Part shown: positions 8,036 through 16,214 of the stretch, in pieces
How the letters are laid out: the number at the start of each line of letters is the position of its first letter
Numbering within the stretch: the first letter of the stretch is position 1
Assembly (NCBI RefSeq): GCF_010435915.1
Contig: NZ_JAAFZH010000010.1
Coordinates: forward strand, 186,001 to 250,000
DNA: 64,000 nucleotides
Source of the DNA: Spirosoma terrae
GTDB lineage: Bacteria; Bacteroidota; Bacteroidia; Cytophagales; Spirosomataceae
Reading direction: 5' to 3'
Notes under the pieces: model-generated
What the model saw: the letters and a program-made list of their open reading frames with translations, nothing else
What the model was told of the DNA's origin: nothing
The model's database searches: none
Position numbers and translations under genes: made by a program

Positions 8036-9313
8036 ATGGAGCTCCTTATCATTTTATTACTTACACTGCTCAATGGTATCTTTTCGATGTCGGAAATTGC
8101 CCTGGTTTCCGCCCGTAAATCGAGACTGGAAGTAGCCGCCAACAACGGCGACAAATCGGCCAGAGCCGCTTTGGAACTGGCTCGCTCTCCAAACCGGTTT
8201 TTATCGACCGTACAGATCGGCATTACGTTGATCGGTATTTTGCTTGGTATTTTCAGTGGCCAAAACCTAACCGACAACGTTCAGTCTATCCTTAACCAAA
8301 TTCCTCTCCTTCAACCCTATAGCCACAGCATTGCCGTAGTAGCCATGCTTTTTGTGATAACGTACCTATCGCTGGTTCTGGGCGAACTGGTTCCTAAACA
8401 AATTGGTCTGCGTTATCCCGAAACAATCGCCAAGCTGGTCGTTACGCCCATGAGCTGGCTTTCCCGGCTAACATCGCCGTTTATCTGGTTATTAACGGTT
8501 TCGAGCGATGCGTTAATCAAACTGCTGGGTATCAGTTCAGCCCAGGAGCAGGTAACCGAAGATGAAATTAAGTCGGTAGTGCGCGAAGGAGCATCCGGCG
8601 GTGCTATCGACGCCATTGAGGAAGATATTGTCCAGAACGTATTTAGCCTCGGCGACCGTCGCATTGCCTCGTTGATGACGCATCGCGCCGATATTGACTG
8701 GCTGAATGCATTGTCTTCTGAAGAAGAAATTCGGGCAGAAATCACTACGTCCCATCATTCGGTCTATCCATTATGTCATGGTTCACTCGATACTGTGCTG
8801 GGATTGCTGCATGTGAAGGACTACTGGAGTGCGAAGCAAACCAATCCCAATGCCGATTTGCGTGCGTTAACGCGTAGGGGGCTAACCGTACATGAAAATA
8901 CGCGTGCTTATCCCGTACTGGAGAAATTTAAGGAAAGCCGGATTCATATGGCCGTTGTGGTGGATGAATATGGCAATGTGGTTGGCGTGGTAACGATTAA
9001 TGATATTCTGGATGCGCTGATTGGGGAATTTTCGCAGGAAGAAGACGATAAAGAGTTGGTTAAACAACCGGATGGAACTTACCTGGCTGATGCGCAATGG
9101 CCTTTTGACGAGTTTGTTCGTCAGTTCAATATTACACCTTCGGATCGGGGAAGTTACGCGAATTTCAATAGCATTGGCGGTTTTGCGCTTCAGATCCTGG
9201 AAGATATTCCGGTAGCCGGACAGGCGTTCGAGTGGCACGGTTTTCAGTTCAAAATTATCAGTATGGACAGAAATCGAATCGACAAAATCCTGATTCGTCC
9301 CTTGGGTCGTTAA
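8036..9313 (+). CDS. CNNM/CBS-domain membrane protein (hemolysin C / CorC family)
   Basis: A 425-residue protein with the three-part layout of the TlyC/CorB/YtfL group: an N-terminal CNNM membrane domain with helices in residues 1-190 (start MELLIILLLTLLNGIFSMSEIALVSARKSRL, typical), a CBS pair around residues 205-340 (ending in VVVDEYGNVVGVVTINDILDALIGE), and a CorC_HlyC transporter-associated domain at the end (SIGGFALQILEDIPVAGQAF). Family members are linked to Mg2+/Co2+ transport or membrane-stress tolerance; the old hemolysin name is misleading. It is a single gene behind its own upstream terminator, with no obvious functional partner nearby. Confidence 0.92.
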   Translation: MELLIILLLTLLNGIFSMSEIALVSARKSRLEVAANNGDKSARAALELARSPNRFLSTVQIGITLIGILLGIFSGQNLTDNVQSILNQIPLLQPYSHSIAVVAMLFVITYLSLVLGELVPKQIGLRYPETIAKLVVTPMSWLSRLTSPFIWLLTVSSDALIKLLGISSAQEQVTEDEIKSVVREGASGGAIDAIEEDIVQNVFSLGDRRIASLMTHRADIDWLNALSSEEEIRAEITTSHHSVYPLCHGSLDTVLGLLHVKDYWSAKQTNPNADLRALTRRGLTVHENTRAYPVLEKFKESRIHMAVVVDEYGNVVGVVTINDILDALIGEFSQEEDDKELVKQPDGTYLADAQWPFDEFVRQFNITPSDRGSYANFNSIGGFALQILEDIPVAGQAFEWHGFQFKIISMDRNRIDKILIRPLGR

Positions 9314-9322
9314 CCGTAGTGT

Positions 9323-9550
9323 TTATCGTCCTGCTTGCTGCGTTACTGTAGAACGTTTCAAATGAGGATTGGCAAATTGCGGGTTACGGATAAACGTAGT
9401 GTCGGTGAACAGCTGCATAAACGCGACGATGTCTGCCTTTTCCGTTTTCGTGAATTGAAAGCCTTGATGCTCCGACGCCAGTTCATGACTGAGCGTTGGA
9501 GCAGGCTGAATATGATCGCTGTAATGATCCAGTACGTCGCGCAGGTGCAT
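9323..9550 (-). pseudogene. Remnant of a di-heme cytochrome c peroxidase (C-terminal piece)
   Basis: The minus-strand reading frame encodes LRDVLDHYSDHIQPAP, then a segment ending FTKTEKADIVAFMQLFTDTTFI and RNPQFANP, which matches the last ~70 residues of MauG/CcpA-type di-heme peroxidases. Everything before is missing: the frame meets a stop just upstream, both CxxCH heme sites are absent, and the MHDGRF segment normally preceding the LxxVLDHY motif appears deleted. It lies on the same strand as the molybdopterin protein and truncated TonB receptor upstream, and a palindromic repeat sits at its broken end. It is almost certainly non-functional. Confidence 0.7.
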
Positions 9551-9587
9551 AAAACCAGCAAAATTACACTCCAGCTACGCATCATTG

Positions 9588-9664
9588 GTTTATGGTCTAT
9601 GGTTTATGGTTTGTAGAGCTTCGCGTTAGCCAACCATAAACCGAAAACAATGAACTATACACTA
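9588..9664. repeat. Palindromic repeat, TTTATGGTTTGT family, copy 1
   Basis: The core inverted repeat is GGTTTATGGTT (9601-9611) with AACCATAAACC (9632-9642), flanked by further TTTATGGTCTATGG-like sequence and ending in AACTATACACT. A longer relative with the same arms and the same AACTATACACT edge lies at 41711-41803. It sits between the truncated peroxidase and the molybdopterin protein, where a deletion seems to have occurred. Confidence 0.65.
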
Positions 9665-9667
9665 CTT

Positions 9668-10183
9668 CTATTTCCCAAAACGAATCTCGATGGATTTTAC
9701 CTCCCGAATCCAGCGGGCAGGCTTCTTTTCGCCGGGAACAACCAGTCGGTATGGCCCAACGCCTTGCGCCAGTGGTGCTCCATCGACGCTATCGGCCAGT
9801 AAAATAGTCTTTGTGGCAAAGTCAGGATCGATCTCTGGTAAAGCGAATAAGACCTCATAGCCGTCAATGGCTTTTACAACTACGTACTTCATCAGATTCT
9901 CTCCCCGCAGTTCTCCACTTAACGTAGTGCCTGCCTGTTTCAGCAGCTCAACGAGCGGCACACCCGAGTAGGTACGTTCTTTTCCGTCGCGGTCTTTACC
10001 CACAACCTGCGAATGAGGCATCGCTTTCAACTCAGCAGCCTGTAATGTCAATGGTTTTGTGACTTCGCCGGAGACGGTCAAAACGGTTTGTGCGCTGCTA
10101 CTGACCGAAACGAGAACACTAGAAAATGCCAAAGCCAATACGAGCCGCTTGTGTGTGATAACTTTTTGCTTTAACCTGTCCAT
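9668..10183 (-). CDS. Sulfite-oxidase-like molybdopterin-domain protein, exported
   Basis: A 171-residue protein with a signal peptide (hydrophobic residues about 14-31, ending SSAQ) and one domain of the sulfite-oxidase molybdopterin-binding fold: LTVSGEVTKPLTLQAAELKAMPHSQV, YSGVPLVELLKQAG and the end motif GPYRLVVPGEKKPARWIREVKSIEI. The Cys that ligates molybdenum in true sulfite oxidases is not visible, and the protein is far shorter than a full enzyme, so it may be a binding or accessory protein. It belongs to a minus-strand set with a TonB-receptor fragment upstream and a peroxidase fragment downstream, both broken; this gene alone looks intact. Confidence 0.75.
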   Translation of the reverse strand: MDRLKQKVITHKRLVLALAFSSVLVSVSSSAQTVLTVSGEVTKPLTLQAAELKAMPHSQVVGKDRDGKERTYSGVPLVELLKQAGTTLSGELRGENLMKYVVVKAIDGYEVLFALPEIDPDFATKTILLADSVDGAPLAQGVGPYRLVVPGEKKPARWIREVKSIEIRFGK

Positions 10184-10242
10184 GAAAAAAGAGTGGTAAA
10201 GTGTAAATGGTTGAGATTATTTTGAAAGGCTTTCCTGTCGGC

Positions 10243-10752
10243 CTACGTATATAAAGTACTGATAATCACATTACCTAGGCAATTACGGCCCGGTTCGGGG
10301 AAACCTAACGTATTGGGGCCATACGTAACGGACGAGAACCCTTTCGCTACGTTCACCTCCGCCAGATCGAACGTCGTAAAACGCCCTAAATCGACATAGC
10401 CATCGTAGGGCACGTAAACGGGTATGCCATCAATAAACACGGGCACCTGCCGAAGATCGAAGCCACGAACGTACACCATCGTTTCATTACGGGCGCCGAC
10501 GCTCGACAACGTAACGCCGGGCAATACATTCAGAGCACGGCCCACATCCAGGCGATTGAAAGCTTCAATCTGGCGACTAAACGCCGTGTTTGTTGAATCG
10601 ACTCCCCTCCGCCCCAGTACCGTCACCTCCCCTAAACTAAACACCCGTGCTGAGTCAGCAGAAGCCGTTTGTTGGGCAAAAACAGGATTGATTGAATACG
10701 TAATGACTCCAAAAAGTACTAGTAATTGATACCGGGTAGTTGTTTTCATCAA
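10243..10752 (-). pseudogene. Truncated TonB-dependent receptor (plug domain only)
   Basis: The 169-residue frame starts with a clean signal peptide (ending PVFAQQ) and a full plug domain: EVTVLGRRG, ALNVLPGVTLSSVGARNE, VYVRGFDLRQVPVFIDGIPV and VNVAKGFSSVTYGPNTLG. In intact receptors the next residues are of the GGAINLVSR type and ~500 residues of beta-barrel follow. Here the frame runs into FPEPGRNC and stops. With no barrel it cannot be a channel. This is a 3' deletion, next to a second broken gene two positions downstream. The plug itself shows no frameshift, so the loss may be recent. Confidence 0.8.
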
Positions 10753-10963
10753 AGGAAGAATCGTTATTTCCGTTCAAATATAACGCCTACTCAATAATAC
10801 CGAATACTCAGAACTGAATTATTCGCTTTGTGTCTTGTTATTGGCTTGTTTTTCTGAAAAAACTCCGGTTTGGCGGTTTCTTTCACCTACCGTTTAATAA
10901 ATAAATTGTCTACTCCCCAACAAACGAAGTCATAAGAATAGAACTCAATCAAAACTCTGCGTT

Positions 10964-11287
10964 GTGATGAACAACTTCTTTCTATTACTGGGAATTTGCT
11001 GCCAATTTCTCCTCGCTATTTATTTCGTAAGCCAGGCCATTTCGAACCAAACGACCAGCCGGTTACGTATCCAATACGCCACTACGGCCCTGTTTTTTGG
11101 GCTATTTGGTTCGTTTCTTGTCTATGGATGGCAAACGCTGGGCCTTGCAAAAACGCACCCGGAAAGCCAGGAGGCAATCACCAAACCAGTTAATTCGACC
11201 ATCCAGAAGTCGGATAGCCTTGCTGCCTACAACGCGAAAGGTGAACTACTCGCCAGCGTTAATGAAGAGCCTGTTCTATTAAAATAA
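10964..11287 (+). CDS. Small two-helix membrane protein, unknown function
   Basis: A 107-residue protein with a hydrophobic N-terminal helix (residues 4-24) and a second one (about residues 40-58, ATTALFFGLFGSFLVYGW), then a polar tail of ~45 residues (SDSLAAYNAKGELLASVNEE). I do not recognise a family. It lies 47 nt upstream of an HD hydrolase on the same strand and may be cotranscribed. The start is the second ATG-like context after a GTG; MNNFFLL one codon later is an equally good start. Moderate confidence that it is real, from coherent topology and codon use. Confidence 0.6.
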   Translation: MMNNFFLLLGICCQFLLAIYFVSQAISNQTTSRLRIQYATTALFFGLFGSFLVYGWQTLGLAKTHPESQEAITKPVNSTIQKSDSLAAYNAKGELLASVNEEPVLLK

Positions 11288-11334
11288 CCCGTATTCAATT
11301 GCTTCTTATCTTTCAGCTTATCTGTTGAAAGCAT

Positions 11335-11880
11335 ATGAACGCACAGGACCTATACCAGCGGGCAATTCGGTTTGCCGCTGAAAAGCATCAGGAGCATCAT
11401 CAGTATATACCCGGCACGAACCTCCCCTATGTTGTTCACCTGAGCAACGTAGCCATGGAGCTGTTGGTAGCCGCGCCCCATACTAAAGATTTTGATATCA
11501 ATCTGGCTATCCATGTAGCTCTCCTCCACGATACGTTAGAGGATACAAGCACTACGACCGACGAACTCACCGAACAGTTTGGTCCTCAGATAAGTGATGC
11601 CGTTCTGGCCTTAACTAAAAATAAGCATCTGCCCAAAGAGGAACAGATGCCTGACTGTTTGTCCCGGATTAAAGAGCAACCAATGGAAGTATGGGCGGTT
11701 AAGCTCGCCGATCGAATCACGAATCTACAGGCCCCTCCTGCCCATTGGACTCTCCAGAAAAAGATCAGCTATCACCAGGAAGCGAACGTGATTCTGGAAA
11801 CGCTGCAAGGAGCCAATGCGTATTTGGAACACCGATTGACCAATAAACTACTAGCGTACGAAGGTTATCTGGCAAGTTGA
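11335..11880 (+). CDS. HD-domain phosphohydrolase, SpoT/MESH1-like
   Basis: A 181-residue single-domain protein. The HD metal ligands are visible: YVVHLSNVA (His about residue 35), ALLHDTLEDT (HD pair at about 63-64) and VKLADRITNL (Asp at about 123). This arrangement is that of the ppGpp hydrolase domain of SpoT and of small alarmone hydrolases, which release pyrophosphate from (p)ppGpp; no synthetase, TGS or ACT domain is present. It may also act on other nucleotides. The end overlaps the convergent HxlR gene by 16 nt. Assignment to the fold is strong; the exact substrate is inferred. Confidence 0.8.
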   Translation: MNAQDLYQRAIRFAAEKHQEHHQYIPGTNLPYVVHLSNVAMELLVAAPHTKDFDINLAIHVALLHDTLEDTSTTTDELTEQFGPQISDAVLALTKNKHLPKEEQMPDCLSRIKEQPMEVWAVKLADRITNLQAPPAHWTLQKKISYHQEANVILETLQGANAYLEHRLTNKLLAYEGYLAS

Positions 11881-12212
11881 TTCCTTAGGTCGTTTATTCC
11901 CCATTCCTGCATAACAGCAATAACCGGCATCAACGATTGCCCATACTCCGTAATCCTGTATTCAACACGCGGAGGAATTTCAGCGTAAATGATCCGGTCA
12001 ATGATTTTATGCTCCTCCAGTTCCCGAAGCTGATTGACAAGCATTTGTTTGCTAATGTCGGGAATTGCCCGTTGAAGCGCACTGAAGCGGTTGCACTGTT
12101 TACTAATGGCATACATGATCAGGATTTTCCACTTCCCGCCAATCCTATTCAGGCAATGAGTAACGGGGCAATTGTTTGGGTTGAAATCTTTGTTTTTGCG
12201 CAAACTGGCCAT
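11865..12212 (-). CDS. HxlR-family winged-helix transcriptional regulator
   Basis: A 115-residue protein covering a complete HxlR domain: Cys15 in NNCPVTHCLNRIGGKWKILIM (residues from about 13), then FSALQRAIPDISKQMLVNQL, and PRVEYRITEYGQSLMPVIAVMQEWG at the end. It is divergent from the APCDD1-like gene at 12305 and overlaps the HD hydrolase on the opposite strand by 16 nt. The region between it and 12305 has a perfect 10-nt palindrome suited to dimer binding. Likely targets are its own gene, the divergent gene and perhaps the SDR and Old Yellow Enzyme genes beyond; HxlR genes often neighbour such reductases. Confidence 0.9.
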   Translation of the reverse strand: MASLRKNKDFNPNNCPVTHCLNRIGGKWKILIMYAISKQCNRFSALQRAIPDISKQMLVNQLRELEEHKIIDRIIYAEIPPRVEYRITEYGQSLMPVIAVMQEWGINDLRNQLAR

Positions 12213-12226
12213 TAGTCTAGAAAATT

Positions 12227-12236
12227 GTACTAGTAC
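12227..12236. promoter_or_regulatory. Palindrome GTACTAGTAC, candidate HxlR operator
   Basis: This perfect 10-nt palindrome lies 15 nt upstream of the HxlR start and 69 nt upstream of the divergent gene. The position suits autoregulation, but a 10-nt palindrome alone is weak evidence. Confidence 0.35.
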
Positions 12237-12304
12237 GCTTATTGGTGACTACTTTCAGAATCTGGACAAAGGTAACAACTTTGCCTTACCCAAATTCGAG
12301 AACA

Positions 12305-12874
12305 ATGACACTAGACCAACTTAAACAACAACTAGCGGGCGAATGGATTAGCATCGCTCCCGAGCTACGTCCGAGCGGTAGCAAAAACGCGGATGGAAGC
12401 CTAAAGCCTTTCTACCTGACCAGGCGATTTACGTACTCAGCCGAGGATATATTTGCCCTGGAAATCATCAATTTTGCAGATGCCTATGGACAAATACCTT
12501 TGGCCAACATTAAACTCAAAGGCCATATAAGCTGGCAAGGTGAGCATCCAATCATAATGGGAGCGCAGCAGGTTGATTTTACAGCCAGCCAAGCCTACGA
12601 TGTAACTCCCTTACATCCAGCGTTTATCGATATCCTGAACAAGGTAGCCACCGACGGTTACGACGCCTGGCAGTTGAACACGTCCCAGTCTGTTTTCCAA
12701 AAAGCATTTCTTCCTTTTGGGCTCACTCAGGGGCAGCTCTTTAAAGAGTATGATTTAATCTTTGTACAGAATAATCTGATGTTCTGGGGTGCCCGCCACG
12801 TTGATGGTCGTGGTTTCGATACGCCCGAAAACCGGCCAACTAACCTACAAATCCCATTAATCAGACGAGCTTAA
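12305..12874 (+). CDS. APCDD1-like domain protein (tentative)
   Basis: A 189-residue protein. I start it at the ATG at 12305 (MTLDQLKQQLAGEW) rather than an in-frame TTG 63 nt upstream, because the conserved part begins here. The sequence LAGEWISIAPELRPSG, then YLTRRFTYSAEDIFALEI, a segment with IKLKGHISW, and a C-terminal ENRPTNLQIPLIRR resembles the beta-domain of animal APCDD1 proteins (W-x-S, E-x-RP, final RP-x-x-x-Q-x-PL). There is no signal peptide. Function in bacteria is unknown to me. It is divergent from an HxlR regulator and followed by a strong hairpin. The family call is from remembered motifs and needs a profile search. Confidence 0.5.
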   Translation: MTLDQLKQQLAGEWISIAPELRPSGSKNADGSLKPFYLTRRFTYSAEDIFALEIINFADAYGQIPLANIKLKGHISWQGEHPIIMGAQQVDFTASQAYDVTPLHPAFIDILNKVATDGYDAWQLNTSQSVFQKAFLPFGLTQGQLFKEYDLIFVQNNLMFWGARHVDGRGFDTPENRPTNLQIPLIRRA

Positions 12875-12882
12875 TTGGTTAC

Positions 12883-12924
12883 AGAGTAACGTAACGTCCA
12901 TTTGCCGATACGTTACGTTATTCT
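12883..12924. terminator. Bidirectional hairpin between convergent genes
   Basis: A 15-bp stem (12883-12897 with 12910-12924, one G-U pair, arm ending TAACGTAACGT) with a 12-nt loop lies 9 nt past the plus-strand stop and 45 nt beyond the 3' end of the minus-strand SDR gene. It probably serves both. Confidence 0.65.
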
Positions 12925-12968
12925 GCTACGTTTAGAAAGCTGTTTAGGTAGCATTCTATTGAACAGCC

Positions 12969-13865
12969 CTATTTTTTTGCCAGTATCCACTCCCGAATGG
13001 AGGGTTGGTTGGGTTGCCAGCCTAATAAACGTCTGGCATGTAAGGCATTCACGCGGCTGTTGGATCCCCAGGCAAACCGTGCCCAATCACCCAACTCGGC
13101 TATAGCTTCGGTACCATTCCACGAAACGGTTTTGCCGTTATAACCCAGTACGTCACTGACATACTCCGCCAGTTCTTTATACGATGCTTCGCCGTTTTCG
13201 ACGTAGTAATACGAAGCCGAGGGTGCTTTCTCCAAGGCCAACTCATACAGTTCTACCAGATCGGCAATGTGTACGTTACTCCAGCGATTGATTCCCTTCC
13301 CTAAGTAAACACCCGCGCCCAACTCGCGGGATTTTTTAAACACTTTCGGTAACTGGTCACTCTCAACGGGCAGACCCAAACTATCGCCATAGATCATCGA
13401 CGGCACCATAACAATGGTTCGTATGCCTTTGGTAATGCCCGCAATACGCACATCGTTGTTGATGTTTACCCGCTCCTGTCTTACATCCATCGGGCGGAAA
13501 AGTGTTTCTTCATCGTAGAGATTCGGATTTTCAATCTCGCCCAGCACATCATCGCTCACGACGCTGGACCCCGACGAATGGATAAAGACTTTTCCAGTCC
13601 CTTTAATTGCATCAATGATCGTTTCTACTGCCCGACGCTGGTCGGAGTCAGCGGTGTTAATAATGGCATCGGCTATTCTGGCATAGTCAGTAAGCGTCGC
13701 TACGTTGTCCAAGTCACCCAATACGGGTATTATTCCCAGTTTACGCAGATCGGCTTCTTTTGCTACGTTCCGATATAGTCCGTAAACCGTATGGCCTTTT
13801 TTAATGAGATGTGCGGCTAGTGAGCTACCGATGTAGCCGGTAGCCCCCGTAATAAATAGTTTCAT
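12969..13865 (-). CDS. NAD(P)-dependent epimerase/dehydratase-type SDR
   Basis: A 298-residue Rossmann protein. The nucleotide-binding motif GATGYIG is at residues 7-13, followed by a basic patch (YRNVAKEADLRK) where NADP specificity is set, and PVLGDLDN near residue 50. The extended-SDR Tyr-x-x-x-Lys is not clear; the region around HSSGSSVVSD (about residue 96) and MIYGDSLG fits the atypical SDR group. Such proteins reduce or epimerise nucleotide sugars, flavonoids or small carbonyl compounds. It lies 45 nt downstream of an Old Yellow Enzyme gene on the same strand, so the two are probably cotranscribed and may act together on electrophilic carbonyl compounds (inference). Confidence 0.85.
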   Translation of the reverse strand: MKLFITGATGYIGSSLAAHLIKKGHTVYGLYRNVAKEADLRKLGIIPVLGDLDNVATLTDYARIADAIINTADSDQRRAVETIIDAIKGTGKVFIHSSGSSVVSDDVLGEIENPNLYDEETLFRPMDVRQERVNINNDVRIAGITKGIRTIVMVPSMIYGDSLGLPVESDQLPKVFKKSRELGAGVYLGKGINRWSNVHIADLVELYELALEKAPSASYYYVENGEASYKELAEYVSDVLGYNGKTVSWNGTEAIAELGDWARFAWGSNSRVNALHARRLLGWQPNQPSIREWILAKK

Positions 13866-13910
13866 AAAAAAATGAATCGTTAACTGGTTACCAATTAGTT
13901 GCTACGTTCT

Positions 13911-15038
13911 TTACTGAGCTACTGCGGCAAAACTTTCCGCATCAGTGAACGGATAATCGGTATATCCTGCCGCACCACCTCCAAAGAATTTTTCCCGAAT
14001 CGGTTCATTTAAAGGTAGATCATGCTCAAGACGATAGGGCAAATCGGGGTTGGCAATAAACGGACGGCCAAAGGCGATTAAATCAGCCCAACCGTTTTGT
14101 AACGCTTCTTCAGCGCGCTCTTTTGTGTATTTTCCGGCATAGATCAACGTACCGCTGAAAGCCCGGCGATAGGCTTCTTTGAAAGCGATGTGCATAACGG
14201 GTGCATTCTCCCAGTCGGCTTCGGCAATGTGGATATAGGCAATCCCACTATCGTTCAGGAATTTAGCAGCTTCGATATAGGTTGTTTCCGGATCATCATC
14301 AATTGCGCCCATGAGCGTGGTTAAGGGTGCCTGTCGCACGCCAACCCGGTCTTTTCCGACCGCGTCAACAACCGCCGTCACAACGTCTCTCAGAAACCGT
14401 AGTCGGTTTTCCAGAGTCCCCCCGTATTCATCCGTGCGTCGGTTGGTCTGAGAATCCATGAACTGCTCAATCAAATAGCCGTTCGCTCCGTGTAATTCCA
14501 CCCCGTCAAAACCGGCCGCGATGGCATTTTTAGCCGCCTGAGCATACTCCTGAATGATTTGTTTGATTTCGGGAATTGTCAGTTCCCGAGGCATTGAATG
14601 CTGAATCATTTCGCCAACACCGTCCTCCGGTCCCTTACCCGTCGGGTCAACAAACACCTTTACACCGTCGGCCAGAATGGCGGAAGCGGAAACCGGCGAA
14701 GCCCTATTTTCCTGGAGCAATACGTGCGAAACGCGACCCACATGCCAGAGTTGCGCAAAGATAACGCCACCCGATGCATGAACCGCGTCGGTAACTTTAC
14801 GCCATCCGTCAATTTGTTCCTGCGAAAAAATGCCCGGTGTCCAGGCGTACCCCTGCCCCTGCCGACTAATCTGGGTGCCTTCCGAAATGATCAGCCCTGC
14901 ACTGGCCCGCTGACCGTAATAGTCGGCCATTAGTTCCGTAGCCACTTCGCCTTTGGCCGCCCGAGAACGTGTCATGGGAGGCATGACAATACGATTTTTC
15001 AGGGATAAACCACCTAATTGATACGATTGAAACAACAT
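13911..15038 (-). CDS. Old Yellow Enzyme family alkene reductase
   Basis: A 375-residue FMN-dependent TIM-barrel reductase of full family length. Diagnostic parts are the N terminus (LKNRIVMPPMTRSRA), FAQLWHVGRVSH, the substrate-binding ELHGANGYLIEQFMDSQTN with its His-x-x-Asn pair, NRRTDEYGGTLENRLRF, and the phosphate-binding end (IAFGRPFIANPDLPYRL). It matches the NemA-type group that reduces activated C=C bonds, nitrate esters or N-ethylmaleimide with NAD(P)H in the cytoplasm. The SDR gene follows on the same strand. Upstream and divergent is a LysR regulator with an inverted repeat at its promoter, the likely controller of this operon. Confidence 0.92.
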   Translation of the reverse strand: MLFQSYQLGGLSLKNRIVMPPMTRSRAAKGEVATELMADYYGQRASAGLIISEGTQISRQGQGYAWTPGIFSQEQIDGWRKVTDAVHASGGVIFAQLWHVGRVSHVLLQENRASPVSASAILADGVKVFVDPTGKGPEDGVGEMIQHSMPRELTIPEIKQIIQEYAQAAKNAIAAGFDGVELHGANGYLIEQFMDSQTNRRTDEYGGTLENRLRFLRDVVTAVVDAVGKDRVGVRQAPLTTLMGAIDDDPETTYIEAAKFLNDSGIAYIHIAEADWENAPVMHIAFKEAYRRAFSGTLIYAGKYTKERAEEALQNGWADLIAFGRPFIANPDLPYRLEHDLPLNEPIREKFFGGGAAGYTDYPFTDAESFAAVAQ

Positions 15039-15217
15039 GATTTTACTTTTTTTGAGTTACAGTTTTATGGTTCCAGCAGGCTTATTGAGGCAGTTGTTCC
15101 ACGTAATGTCCTTATCCAGAAACACTACGTAGCCTGATCGGCCTCGCTTATGTACGCCTGATTACGTTCCAAGGCGCTCGGCTCATCTGCTTGACGGAGA
15201 CAAAATTCAGGGGAAAA

Positions 15218-15252
15218 ATATTATCTAAAAAATAATATAACTAATACCTTTG
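15218..15252 (+). promoter_or_regulatory. LysR-type operator overlapping the LysR promoter
   Basis: Perfect inverted repeat ATATTAT (15218-15224) and ATAATAT (15232-15238) with a 7-nt spacer, which contains a T-N11-A LysR box. A third ATATTAT copy lies at 15261-15267. A consensus -7 box (TACCTTTG, 15245-15252) lies between, 20 nt before the LysR start, so binding would affect the LysR promoter and probably the divergent reductase operon. Confidence 0.6.
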
Positions 15253-15272
15253 TATCAGAAATATTATAGATC

Positions 15273-16172
15273 ATGATACTAAATCTGGAATGGTTCCGCA
15301 CATTCAAGGCTATCTATGAAGCGGGTACCTTATCAGCCGCTGCAGACGTATTGTTTATTTCCCAACCCGGCGTGAGTCTGCATCTAAACTCGCTGGAGGC
15401 TTATACGGGCTATAAATTATTTGACCGGTCGGCCCGGAAAATGGTACCGACGGAACGGGGAAAAGTGCTCTATAACTTTATTGTAGAGCCTCTCTCGAAA
15501 CTACAAACAGCCGAACAGCTTTTCCATAAGAGCTCAAAAGCGGATCGTCCGACGATTAGCGTGGGCATGTGTTTCGAAACATTTCAGTACACTCTTGAGG
15601 AACACATTGCCAAATTACCCTTCAATCTGATTATCAAATTTGGCGAGTACCCGCAAATGCAGCACGATTTAGATACGGGCTTACTCGACCTGATTATCAC
15701 GCCCAGTAAAGGCGATCAAACGAATCTGGAGTATCGTCCTTTCTCAACGGAAAAGATTGTTCTGATTGCCGGGAGCCGGACCGATACCCGCCAGCTCAGT
15801 CAGCTACTGAAAGACCAGAAAATTGACGAAACCCGCGACTGGCTCAAACAGCAGATCTGGTATAGTACGGCCGCTGATATGGAGCATCTGAAAAATTTCT
15901 GGCTCAGGAATTTCAGAAAACATCCTGACTTTAAACCGAATTACATTGTTCCAAATATCAGTTCCATTGTCCGGTGCCTGAGCGACGGGGAAGGTTTCTC
16001 CATTATTCCCGATTTTTTATGCCGGGACTCCATTGAAGATGGCACCATTAAACTGGTATGGGAGGGCAGCCCTAAGCTGGAAAATACGCTGTATTTCGGC
16101 ACCCGAAAAAAAACGATTTACGCCAACGAAATCGAAACCCTCGAAAAGATCTTTCGTCAGAAATGGGTTTAA
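15273..16172 (+). CDS. LysR-family transcriptional regulator
   Basis: A 299-residue regulator with the standard N-terminal winged helix (WFRTFKAIYEAGTLSAAADV, then SQPGVSLHLNSLEAYTGYKLFDR) and a periplasmic-binding-protein-like effector domain from about residue 90. Helix-turn-helix and linker are complete and the length is normal. It is divergent from the Old Yellow Enzyme/SDR pair, the usual arrangement for a LysR regulator and its target, with an inverted repeat plus extra half-site between. The effector is unknown; an electrophile or quinone substrate of the reductase is a natural guess. Confidence 0.92.
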   Translation: MILNLEWFRTFKAIYEAGTLSAAADVLFISQPGVSLHLNSLEAYTGYKLFDRSARKMVPTERGKVLYNFIVEPLSKLQTAEQLFHKSSKADRPTISVGMCFETFQYTLEEHIAKLPFNLIIKFGEYPQMQHDLDTGLLDLIITPSKGDQTNLEYRPFSTEKIVLIAGSRTDTRQLSQLLKDQKIDETRDWLKQQIWYSTAADMEHLKNFWLRNFRKHPDFKPNYIVPNISSIVRCLSDGEGFSIIPDFLCRDSIEDGTIKLVWEGSPKLENTLYFGTRKKTIYANEIETLEKIFRQKWV

Positions 16173-16214
16173 TCTCGAATGACTATCGCTAACCTGGGCC
16201 TGCTTTAACCTGGT

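Noticed and set aside
4138-9313. A complete RND efflux operon
   Set aside because: Only the inner-membrane pump is present; no membrane-fusion protein or TolC-like channel is adjacent.
9358-9585. A different-frame reading of the peroxidase remnant
   Set aside because: The peroxidase C terminus is clearly in the other frame (9323-9550); this one has no resemblance to any family.
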